Source: Panicum virgatum (taxonomy: Eukaryota; Streptophyta; Magnoliopsida; Poales; Poaceae). Taken from it: a stretch of 64,000 nucleotides of DNA. Where the stretch lies: assembly GCF_016808335.1 (NCBI RefSeq), contig NC_053153.1, positions 29,209,590 through 29,273,589 on the forward strand, given 5' to 3'. Both the position numbers and the translations under genes were made by a program. Shown here one piece after another: positions 12,801-22,504 of this stretch; the first letter of the stretch is position 1, and each line of letters starts with the position of its first letter. The notes below the pieces were generated by a model that saw only the letters and a list, made by a program, of their open reading frames with translations, had not been told where the DNA came from and did not search any database.

Positions 12801-13180
12801 GTACAAGTTGTGTACTCACTCTTGCCTCTTCTCTACTTTTTCCTCTTGGCTACGCTACTGCTGCTCAGTTTCTGCCGACACGAGGGAGTTCGCTCAGTGC
12901 TACCAGGACTACGAGGACTTCTAGGCGTTCGTCTCCCAGTCGACGTCCCTGTGGCGCCCTGCTCAGCTTCGGAGAGCTTTTATCGTATTTGTACTTCGCT
13001 TCCGCTGTATCAGACATTTTGTCATTAATGTAATAAATAACATTCGTATTTCGATTTATTATATCTTTTTACGTGATATGTGCTATGATATACTGTTCAT
13101 TCTGTTGTATATACATGTGACTTGATCCTGGCACGTATATGATTGCTCGGTTTATGTTCTTTTATAAACCGGGTGTTACA
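9856..13180 (+). mobile_element. Solo LTR of a second gypsy family, 3,325 bp
   Basis: It begins TGTAACACC and ends GGTGTTACA, a perfect 9 bp terminal inversion. No internal domain adjoins it inside the window. It contains a GC-rich leader block (10130-11200), a CTTTAAAC TATA-like box near 10382, a candidate splice donor at 10837, an acidic open segment after 11706, and a 26 bp tandem duplication near 12010-12060. The right flank is ATATG. The left flank is occupied by the younger element, so the duplicated target cannot be seen here. Alternatively this is the 3' LTR of an element whose body lies left of the window. Confidence 0.8.
11707..11811 (+). other. Acidic Glu/Gln-rich open segment in the solo LTR
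   Basis: Following a GTGAGTAG acceptor-like site, the frame encodes DVDPSEEPQYQYPEQ and continues Glu/Gln-rich to an EEGK ending near 11808. It parallels the DGK-ending segment of the Tekay LTR at 55504-55639. The role is unknown. It may be an exon of a transcript started in the LTR. Confidence 0.4.
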
Positions 13181-16000
13181 ATATGTGAACTCCTTCTCGG
13201 AACTTTCAAAATATACCAAATCAAGTGATCATATGTAATCACTACATCTATCAACTATAAAATGCACAGATAGATGCTTTTGTACTGCCAGTTAAAAGTT
13301 AGTATCAGAAATTTATAACTTACTATGGAGAATAACCTGCATTGAAAATCAATGCTCTGGGCTTCGTAAACCCCTTGTGCTACTAGTCTTGCTTTAATCT
13401 CACCACCTCATTGTTCTCAATCCATTCTAGGATGAAAAAACTTTTGTACCCATAGTAAAGGTACATCTAGGTGTTGGCTTTACTACCAAAACACCTCTCT
13501 TCTTGTGAGCAAGACTATCTCTGTATGTATAATTTTACTCAACAAGCTCCAGTAAGAGTGACAAAGCACTCTGCCATGGTCTTATTAACTGGATAACTTT
13601 GAATAATGTATACAATTTATTCAGAGAAGTTTGTATCGATACATGTAGTCTTTATATGAAATAATTCTCCGGTTATCAAAACTTAAAAATGAACCATGAA
13701 TGACTCATCGTGACTTCCTTAAACGAGAGTCAGGGCTTTCCGATATCCCAGCATCAGTATTTTGGTGCACCTCTGAGCTGAGTCGTGGATTATAAATATC
13801 CACAGGACATAAAATGTCCTCTAAGTATCTTTCAACCAAAAGTTGAGTTGCATTTACTATTTTAGAAGAAAAGTCTTCTATTGCTAGCATGAATAATCCT
13901 GCTTTATGGCCATACTTCTCCCCCTCTTATTTACAATTGGGAGTTGAGTGGTTTTACTTAGTACCACTACTCTTTCTGACACATACTATAGCAGTTTATT
14001 TGCAATACTATGCAAATCAATAATTCTTTGAACTCAAAGTTCAGTTAATTTAGTACGTGATCCTGAGCTTGAAATGCTTCATGCATTCAAATATTTTCTG
14101 GGCATTATATATGGTACTTCTAATCTCCCCCGAATTCTTGGAAAAACTCATTTATACTAAAATCCAGCATATAGGTTGTAAATAGATCCTCTCTAAGAGA
14201 TCTAGATACTGAACAATCGACGGAGATTTAAAATCTCAGATTGATCCCCAGTTTCCTGTGTGAATCCATCAATCTATGCTGCGGTGGTGAGAGTGGTACC
14301 TATACAATGTAATTCAATCTTACGCAAATAGGAAATCTTCATGTATTTCCACGTACTATATGCATATGGGGGATATGCAGTTAATCATAAGTCAGGAGTG
14401 TGTAAATCTATCTGACTCCAACACGAAATTGGCAATAGTAATCCACTAATAATGGTCCTGCTATGACTTAATGTCATACTTATAGATGATAATTTATCCC
14501 TTTGGATATGTAACTAAACTCTTGTTATACCAAGCAATCGTCATTGAAGGTATAAAGGTTTAGTAGTGTTTAGGATAATGCTCATAATAAGAGACATTAT
14601 CTACCAAATGCATGGCTAAGTGTGTAAGCTTTACATACTCCAGATCATCTCATAGATGTATCTATATACAACCATGAAATGCCTGAACTGTCCAAACAAT
14701 CTTTGTATCGGACCCAAACATATTCTTTTGAATATGATCAAGGAATCTAATAAAGTCAACCTGATTTTAAGATAAGAGGGTCTTAAAATCTGTTTTCCTA
14801 TGGTACTTATCGTATCCACACTTTGGGAAAATCAAGACCAAATGAATTGCCATTAATTTCTCACGCATCCCTTTGGATGCCCAAGCTGATCATTTCAAAT
14901 TGAATAGATCAACTGTGTGAAAAATTTGTATACGCAACAATTTGTACGGGATGGTTGTATACATAATACAACCAAAATGAGATCCATCTCATTACTTATA
15001 TGCCATATCCAAAGTTGACTTTTTGTGTTTCCCTAAAAACACATGTTGAATATCTCTATAACTTGGTTAGATACAAGTTTAAGTAGGATATAATAAATAT
15101 CCTCAACTGTTAACTTAGTATCCATAGGAAGAATGATAGTGGCAGAATTGACTAAACTATCAATGCATCGCATCAGCAATGAACAAAATTATTCCCTCTT
15201 CTTATCATATAAGAACCAGGAATATGTTTCTTCCATTATTGTAGAGTTTGTGGTACAACTGTCCACTAGGCATATATCATTCCACATTGGAATGATTCCC
15301 GTACAATCTATATATGACAAGAATTCAATGAAAAACTTATCTAATATATAGAAAAATCCATAAGTATTGTCGAGTATCAAATTCATCAATATGATACTCA
15401 CAATAGTTATGTATTGACAACAAGTGTTACAACATATTTTGATGGACTAAACAATATCAATGGACCATGAGATTATTCCCAAATTTCAAAGCAAGTCATT
15501 TGAATTATATTCGATGATCTTGTTGTCCATGAATTTAGGTTCTCTTTGGAAAAAATAGGAGTGTTTGTTAGCGATCTTATAAGATCCAGCAAAAAGAATC
15601 AATTTCCTAGAGAGCTTCAAATGCAGGATTGAAAAAATCCTTCAAATCTTATGTTGTAGCTCCTGTTTTATCCCTTATTGATGTTTGATATAGATCAATT
15701 TTTTCTTCCATAAGATATTCTTATTGATAATCTTTATGGATATTATTCCTTAACAACAGTAAGGCACAATTTTCTTTGATCTATAATAAATGATCCCTAA
15801 TTAAGGGTCATTAAATTCTTTTATTAGTCTATGGGATAAAACTAGTTAATGTCCATTATCCATGTGAGATATTGATGCCATCGAGAGTGAGTTCAGCAGA
15901 CTCCTCTGAAGTCAATATACACAACATGTGACAAGCCATTGATTTAATGAATTTACACCTAAGGTAAACTCAAATCACTATGATGATATTTTAATATCAA
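13181..16000 (-). pseudogene. Copia gag-pol remnant (gag tail, protease, integrase, start of RT)
   Basis: Stops and frameshifts occur throughout, but the domain order is clear on the minus strand. A gag-like stretch lies near 15900-15450. A protease motif DICLVDSCTT lies at about 15300. A GAG-pre-integrase stretch with a QLGHP motif lies near 14890. The integrase core includes GPIQRLFGQFRHFMV near 14700. The start of the reverse transcriptase includes IKARLVAQG near 13400 and a VDVVTAY-like stretch near 13240. Order protease-integrase-RT is the copia order, not gypsy. The break at 13181 falls just inside the reverse transcriptase. Confidence 0.75.
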
Positions 16001-16139
16001 ATGCAATATTTTATAATTGTATGTCTCATCATAGTTTTGGATCATTGTAGGTAACTACATACATGTGTAGACCAAACAACGAATCATCATAAATTTTGTT
16101 ATACACAAGACAGATAATCTCTATGTCAGAAACATAGAG

Positions 16140-16470
16140 TAGATCTTTATAGTAGGCAATGTAAATTGCTGTCTAAGCACGGTCTCTGGGCAGAATAATT
16201 CACAAGGAATTAAACACAGCCTTTGCTTACGACTCTACTACCTTGTGTAATAATAAAACAATATGATGACAAAGAGGAATCTAAAACCTTTATTTTGATT
16301 AAGAACACAACGTAGGTAATCATCAAGTTTCAGAGAAACAAGATGTAGACCTCTCAGTAACAGGTGATTAGATCACTGCTATGGCACGGTCTCAAGGCAG
16401 GATAATTCACAAGGAATTAAATGCAGCCAATGCCATAGTCTCCATGACCTTGTGTTATTTAATCAAAATA
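16140..16470. repeat. Two direct repeats in the copia 5' internal region
   Basis: A block beginning ACGGTCTC and containing ATAATTCACAAGGAATTAAA occurs near 16178 and again near 16386, about 208 bp apart, each followed by a CCTTGTGT motif. Two related short hairpin-like blocks with GTGGTGCA...TGCACCACA lie near 16640-16760. I see no gene here. The stretch 16000-17500 is otherwise AT-rich and unassigned. Confidence 0.5.
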
Positions 16471-17499
16471 ATCAAGATATATATTGCAAATTTTAAGCCA
16501 TCAAAGATTAATAATATTTAATTATATTCATATCTTAGTTAAATTGCAACTAAGTCACTAGCAAATTTAACTTGTATGTGGTGCACAAATGTGGTTTGAC
16601 ACCAACATACTCAATTCTATTATATAATTACAAATGTGACCTATGTGTTGGTGCAAAAATAGGGGGTTTGGGTGCACCGACATAGCCCAATAAAATTATC
16701 AAAGTCACAAATGTAATATGTATGTGGTGCAAAAGGGGGTTGAGTGCACCACATACCAAAAATATAATAGAACCAAAGTGGCATTGTAATATAATATAAT
16801 CAAATTCCAAAATATATTACAATGACAATATCCAAACAACAACAAAATACAAAGTGCTATAGTTGGGTAGTGGCATAATTTATGTAAAATCCCATAGGAT
16901 CAAATCAAAAAACCATTTCATGTGTTAGCCCTTCTAGCAAAAATGGTTCGATTGCCATTTTGCCGTTTTTCGAATCAGGCTCACATGAGCCTAAATTTAT
17001 CAAATCTTAATTAACTATCAAGTAATTAAGAGGATCCAATTTTGTTGCAATTAAAATTAATTAATTTCCAAATAATAAAATGACAAACTTTGTATATTTA
17101 GACATGAATAATTTTCTAGTCTTAAAAACAAACCATGTATAGGAGTAAAAACTCACCATATGGATCCAATCCATGACTAAAGCAGGTTATCATTGACACA
17201 GAAAAGAAAAATAAATATCTAAATATTAACATAATGAAACAACTAAAATATATTATGTTATGATGCAATTTATAAATATTTGTAGGTCTTAAAAAATATC
17301 TATGTACTCTAGGTAAATAATTTGCATCATAAGGCATTTTAAACACAAGGTCTAAAACAAGCATTTATAGCATCAATTATAAATGCAATATATTGCAGTG
17401 TTGTATCTAGTCAAGGGGCTAAAATGGAATAATCTAGAGCCTCTAATGTAAATACATAGAACTAGATACCTTAAACATGCAAATAAACATAAGTTTGGA

Positions 17500-18077
17500 G
17501 ATCTTATTGTGAAATTGCATGAGAATGGGGTGCTCGGCTTGGCCTGTTGGCCCGGTTAGGCATGCCAGCCTGTAATTGGCCAGGCGGCCCATGTGGGCTC
17601 GGTTGGGCATGGGCGCATGGCCTCGTTGGCCTGTATACGGGCGCGCGGGAGGGGGGGGGCGTTAGGGAAATCGCTTCCATCCCGTGAATCGGCGCCGTCG
17701 CCCCTCCTGTGCGCACCGCCGCCTCCCCTGGTCCCCTGCGTGATGCGCCGCTGCCATGTGCCGTTTGCACGATGGGTCGCCACCCCTGTGCCTTGGCGCT
17801 ACAGCCACCGCCTGCTTCGCCATTGCGCCGCTAGCCGACGCTGCCAGCATCGCCCCCGGCCGTCGTCGCCCCTTTTCCTCCCATGCGCCGTCGCTGCCGC
17901 CTCGTCCAGCTGTGTGCCGGCTGTTCCGGTCGGCGGCCATGGCCGGCGTTTGGATGTGGTCCGCCGCCACTAGTGGAAAAATCGGCATGAGGGCCAAACA
18001 CTGCTTCTGTCCGTTTTCGTGCCGCCGCGCCGGTCCTCACCGGCCGCCATCCTCCGCTGGGGGTGCACGCGAGGCGC
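17500..18077 (-). other. GC-rich leader or N-terminal gag region of the copia element
   Basis: Base composition changes sharply from AT-rich to GC-rich near 17520. Open frames exist on both strands, as expected from GC content alone, and none matches a family I recognise. Its place between the copia LTR and the decayed gag suggests leader or the start of gag. Confidence 0.35.
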
Positions 18078-18080
18078 TAA

Positions 18081-19069
18081 CCGTGTGTTTGGTTGCGGGA
18101 TCAATGGGTTGGGTTGGATCCAACCCGGATTTTGGGGACGGAGCCGACCCATCCATTGTTTGGTTGTACTTCTGATTTTGGGGACGGAGTGAACTCATTT
18201 CATGTTTGGTTGGAGGAATTGGGAATACGGGTTGGATGGCACGATAACACCGTTAATGAGGGTCCCACTTGCCACCAATGGACCCCACCTGTCAACCTCT
18301 CACTTTTTTCTTTTTCTTTTTATTTTTTTCTCTCCCTTATCTTCTTCCTCAGCCCGTGCGCCCGGCCCCCCGCCTTGCCCTGCGGCGCTCGCCGGCCCCG
18401 GCATCCTCTGCCCGCCATGGCGTCCGCCCGCCTCGGCCTCCTCCGTCCGCCGTGCGCCGCTGCTCCTCCCCCCTTCTCCCTCCCCTCCCTGGCCGGGCGC
18501 CGCTCCGCCGCGGGCGCGAGCCGCCGCGGGCCGCCTCCTGGCCGGCGCCGCCCCCCCCCCCCCCACCCCATTCTCCTCCCCCCCTTCTCCCTCCCCTCCC
18601 TGGCCGGGCGCCGCTCCGCCGCGGGCCGCCTCCTGGCCGGCGCCGCCCCCCCTTCTCCCTCCCCTCCCTGGCCGGGCGCCGCCCCCCCACCCCCTTCTCC
18701 GCCTCCTGGCCACCCCCCTCCGCCTCGTCCAGCCGCCGGATCCACGCGCGGCGCGGCCTCAGGTCCTCGCCGGGGCGCCGCGTTGGGGGCCGAGCTCGGG
18801 GCGCTCCTTGCTGAGCTTGGCGAGCGGCGCGACTGGAGGTGGCGGGCGGCGCGGCAGGAGGCGGCGGGTGCTGACGGAACGGACGGAAGAGGCACACGGA
18901 CGGGAGCGGGTTGGCTCCGTCCGCCAGTTTTCGGAGGACGGGGTAAACCCGCATCTAGAGGGAATATTCTCTTTTGGAGCCAACCCACCCCTCTGCTCTT
19001 CTATCCAAACAACCGCGGGGACGGGTCCGCTCCGACCTGGCTGGTGCCGCTCTCCAACCAAACAGACGG
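18081..19069. mobile_element. PIF/Harbinger-like non-autonomous TIR element, 989 bp
   Basis: The terminal inverted repeats are CCGTGTGTTTGGTTG and CCGTCTGTTTGGTTG (14 of 15 match). They are flanked by TAA at 18078-18080 and 19070-19072, the target duplication of PIF/Harbinger elements. The interior is GC-rich and contains a repeated block, so this may be a Pack-type element carrying host DNA. No transposase is present. It sits inside the copia leader and so is younger than it. Confidence 0.8.
18470..18690. repeat. Tandem GC-rich repeat inside the PIF-like element
   Basis: A block containing TCTCCCTCCCCTCCCTGGCC and then GGGCGCCGC occurs three times, near 18475, 18588 and 18653, separated by C-runs. 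The long open frames across it are products of composition, not a supported protein. Confidence 0.7.
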
Positions 19070-19341
19070 TAAGAGGCCAGGCCGATGGCCTGGGCTCTGG
19101 TGGCGAGTGCGGCTAGTGAAGGAACGGCGGCCGCGTCCACCACGGAAGTAGTGACCACAACGGCCTCCGCGACGTCCGGCGAGATGCCGCCCATGGTGCA
19201 AGTCTCTGAGATCCATTCTTACCCAGAGAAGTGAGGCCTCGTTCTTGTTTTTGCTACTCGTCAATTCCGGCGAGTTGAGTTCTCCGGCGAGAACTCCCTG
19301 GCCTCTCTTTCCTTCTTCTTGCGCTCAGTGAAGAGACAGAT

Positions 19342-19351
19342 GCTGATAACG
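19342..19351 (-). other. Copia primer binding site
   Basis: On the minus strand CGTTATCAGCA directly follows the LTR end CACAACA. This is the usual join of this plant copia group. Confidence 0.65.
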
Positions 19352-19557
19352 TGTTGTGAATGAAAGTGAAAGGTTGTTCTCTCTATTAATTGATTGTTTT
19401 TATATACAAGACCAAGAGACAAGAGTCCAAGAGACATGTCCCTTTGAGATGACTCCTTCATAAATAGTAACTTCCTAGTGACGTCATAATGATGTCATTA
19501 ATCTAATTGATTACTTAATTACAGAATTGATCACTAATTCCTAATTCCTTTTTAACA
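19352..19557 (-). repeat. 5' LTR of the copia element, 206 bp
   Basis: On the minus strand it starts TGTTAAAAAGG and ends TTCACAACA. It contains TATATAAAAAC as a TATA box at about 19403. The size and TG...CA ends fit copia. The matching 3' LTR is not in the window. Confidence 0.75.
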
Positions 19558-20020
19558 GTGAGAAATAAGAGATAACCTCATTTTTTCCCTCTCCCTTTTA
19601 TTTTTTCCTTCTCTTTTGTTTTATTTTAGTGTTCTTTTCTATTAATTTTTTTTCCAATTTCTTCTTCTTTATTCATATTCTATTTCTAGATATTGTTCTT
19701 TTTCTCATATGTGTGCTTTATCTTTTCTAATTTTTATTTCTTTTGTCTTTCTTGAATATTTTCCTTTCTCTCCTTTTACTTTATTTAGTTACAACTTTTA
19801 TTTTCACACTATTTATTATAATTTTTATATTTCACTTCTGCAATCCTTTTTTTATTCTGGTAATGCTTTATTTCTTTGCGTTGTATATATTTTTTTATTA
19901 GTTATAGCAAAGTAAATAGACTTAGTTCGCAGTATGGATATATTTCGTTCGTGATGTGGATGCATTTGTTCTCTGTATTAGCCAATTTGTTCGTAGTATG
20001 AAGTCTTTCTTATATTAATA
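19558..20020. other. T-rich host sequence left of the Helitron
   Basis: Low-complexity T-rich DNA with TTCGTTCGT-like words. Similar sequence resumes at 28293, which supports the idea that the Helitron split one tract. No gene seen. Confidence 0.5.
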
Positions 20021-20049
20021 CTAGGTTTGTGCCCGTGCGTTGCTACGGG
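20021..20049 (-). other. Helitron 3' terminus: hairpin and CTAG
   Basis: On the minus strand a 5 bp stem CCCGT/ACGGG (positions 20045-20049 and 20032-20036) is followed by a 7-base spacer and CTAG, with T as the next host base. This matches the known 3' structure of plant Helitrons. Confidence 0.8.
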
Positions 20050-20466
20050 AGCGGAAAAATCAAGCGCTTAACGATATAAATTGTCAACAAATACTTGTAG
20101 TAGTAATCAATTAGTTTACTCACACAAGGGTCTATGATACGCACACAACAGAAAAATAGAGATAAGTAATCAATTAGTTTACTCACAAACAAGAAGGGTA
20201 GTAGTAATCTGTAGTGCAATGCAGGAAGGAGTAAGACTGAATTACCCGAAGAGTGAGTGGGCTGGTTCACAAAGCAATGCATACAATCAATTGTAGGAAG
20301 AAAAAAAAAGTATCATATGAACCCTATCACTGTATTTGCTAACTGGCACTTATAATCCAGAACTGTATTTGCTCACTGTAAGCAAAAAATTCATATTGCA
20401 TATTGGCAAAACATTCGGTTCTGAAAAAAAAAGGATTGACACTTCAAATTTCACATATATACTTAC

Positions 20467-21545
20467 ACTGAAACTGATGTCCCATTAGCTATCCCAAAAA
20501 ATGAATCAAGTAAGATACCAATGCCTTGACAGTTGCGCTTGCATATCTTGAAGCACCTAAAGTGCCAGTTGACTACAAAAGAATAAATATATTAAATTGA
20601 TACTACAAAAAAATGGATAGAAACTATGGTATGGTAATGCAATTTTCCTTCCACTTTGGGTCAGTATAGCAAACAAACCTCTACAAGAGCAATGAATGAA
20701 GTCATCATCATTCCAAAAGCTTCTCCATCATCAAATGTTAGAGCACCCTACCGAAAGGGATAGGGGACACTTATCCTGCAACAATTGTTTTTAAACTTCA
20801 TAAGTAATGTCACCAACATGGCAGTCTAAAGTAAGAATGTTGCCCTGGGATCCTACCAAGAAGCTCCTGCAACAAGACCTGAACGATCAACACGGCAATG
20901 CACCTGCGTCTTCGGTGAAGAATTCTTGTAAGCACCACCGATGATGAGAAGGTATGCGTAGATCCACACGATAGGGATAGTGAAGAACACCAAACCTTCC
21001 AAAGACATCCTTCCCGAAATGCAAAACTTGAGGCAAATACTTTTAAAAAAAATCAAATTATTAGTACATAACATCCTCCACAAATAGACATATTGGTGCA
21101 GGAACTAAGATATTTATGCACCTGAGAAAATACAACCAACAGGAGGAGTTCTGGAATGCCAGCTTGGACACATTTAGCTACCTACATGCAGAATATTTCA
21201 TCAATCCTGATGTTAAATCATGGAGAGAAAGAGAAATAGATAGAGCAAACAAACCTCTGGGAAGCCAATCTCATAAAGTCCAAATCCAACAAGTGATACC
21301 AAAGGAACAGCTGATAATGGACTTAATAATCTGTAAAAAGGAGAAAATATGATGAAATTCAATTTAACATACTACAAAAAGAAATGATACATAGTAATCC
21401 AAAAATACTGGCAGGGAATAATAATACACCAACTTGAGAACATTGCGCCAGAGCCCACTGAAACCAAGTATGATCTGAATTGTTGATGCAATGATGGGAG
21501 CACCCTGCGTTCCCCTCATTGTCCACAAGAATTTCTTCACGTGAG
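20467..21545 (-). pseudogene. Captured nucleobase-ascorbate transporter (NAT) gene fragment, six exons
   Basis: NAT proteins are plasma-membrane purine, uracil or ascorbate carriers with about 12 helices. Six exons with intact-looking borders lie in gene order on the minus strand. About 21545-21433: TMRG.QGAPIIASTIQIILGFSGLWRN. 21330-21255: SPLSAVPLVSLVGFGLYEIG. 21181-21122: VAKCVQAGIPELLLLVVFSQ. About 21055-20860: IPIVWIYAYLLIIGGAYK then SPKTQVHCRVDRSGL. 20775-20679: VPYPF then TFDDGEAFGMM. 20572-20467: STGTLGASRYASAT then GILLDSFFGIANGTSVSV. Breaks include a one-base loss in the fourth exon, a Trp-to-stop in the fifth and a deletion in the sixth. Both ends of the gene are missing. Sitting between Helitron ends with introns retained, it is a DNA-level capture. 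Confidence 0.8.
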
Positions 21546-22319
21546 CAATAAAAGCTTGTCACTGAAACTTGTCCAAAGATGGAATATTTTATACCCAATT
21601 AAACTAACCGCAATTAGCTTAATTAATCTAGATCCATTTTTAACACTTCAACTCAACTGAAAGGTCAGTACCATAACTGAAATCAGTATGTAAGATGCGT
21701 TTGAAGCTAAGAGATCATTAGTGCCATTTGCAAATGTATAAAGCTAAAGTTGCTCATTAAAATACTTGACCTCATGTTTTTCATAAAACAATATATTAAC
21801 CAACGGGCAAGTTAGTTCCAATCAAACATGATGGAGACACATTTTCGGAGAATTGATTTCTAATGGTGCAGTGGTAGAAGCAGAGAAGAAAGGGCATCAC
21901 ATACCTTTTAGCAGACCGCTCGCAAGCAATGAACTATAAGCATGGCCAGTGATCTCTTATCCTCAAAGTCCTCAGCCTGGTCGTGCAAGCAATACATGGA
22001 TTTCAAATATAAGAGATGCAAGCAATATTCTCAGAACCAGACTGATAGTGCGGTTTGCCTAGCAGTGTTGAGTATTCCTAGAATTGACTGAGGCATTCAG
22101 TGTTGAGTATATATTGTCAAGGCAATTACATTTTCATGTAAGATCTAAGCAGCTGTATAGCATAGTCTAAATTCGTAAGCCTTAAGTTGTATCTATATGA
22201 TTATTATTACAGCTTTATCTCTTTACAATGAAGGTATTACCGCCACTCAATCATATCTGAGCTTAATCTTGTGGCCACCATTCATTACCATGGGCCTCTG
22301 AGTAATGTTATGTTCTGCA

Positions 22320-22499
22320 GATTCAGGTACATCTTTACCTGAAGGTGTCAATCCTATTGATATATGTGCGCTGATGAAGTGCTACCTTACCAGCATCGCT
22401 GAACTGCTCACTACATTTGCGCTTTATGATGAGCTTAGAGATGTGAGGGTTAGCATTCCTGACTTGGGAACATATTGAAGCTTCCAAATGTTAACTACA
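22320..22499 (+). pseudogene. Captured RhoGAP-like exon, cut by the RTE insertion
   Basis: After a CTGCAG acceptor the plus strand encodes SGTSLPEGVNPIDICALMKC and then LTTFALYDELRD. This resembles the GAP domain of plant Rho GTPase-activating proteins of the At5g61530 type, which stimulate GTP hydrolysis by ROP GTPases. A frameshift near 22468 precedes an ILKLPNVNY segment, after which the RTE 3' tail begins at about 22505. Orientation is opposite to the transporter fragment, as is common in Helitron cargo. Identification rests on recalled family sequence and is less certain than the transporter. Confidence 0.55.
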
Positions 22500-22504
22500 T
22501 ACAA

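Larger units (their letters stand above)
13181..19557 (-). mobile_element. Decayed Ty1/copia retrotransposon, 3' part cut off by the solo LTR
   Basis: The element reads leftwards. From right to left it has a 206 bp 5' LTR (19352-19557), a primer site, a GC-rich leader and Gag start (about 17500-19350, interrupted by a TIR element), then decayed gag, protease, integrase and reverse transcriptase. The reverse transcriptase stops at 13181, where the solo LTR begins. The rest of the reverse transcriptase, the RNase H and the 3' LTR should lie beyond the left edge of the window. Confidence 0.8.

Noticed and set aside
13705..15401. Possible independent minus-strand genes of 60-70 codons
   Set aside because: They fall in order on copia protease and integrase and are pieces of one decayed element.
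18093..19151. Overlapping long open frames on both strands (up to 352 codons)
   Set aside because: They arise from GC-rich repeats inside a TIR element and have no recognisable domain.
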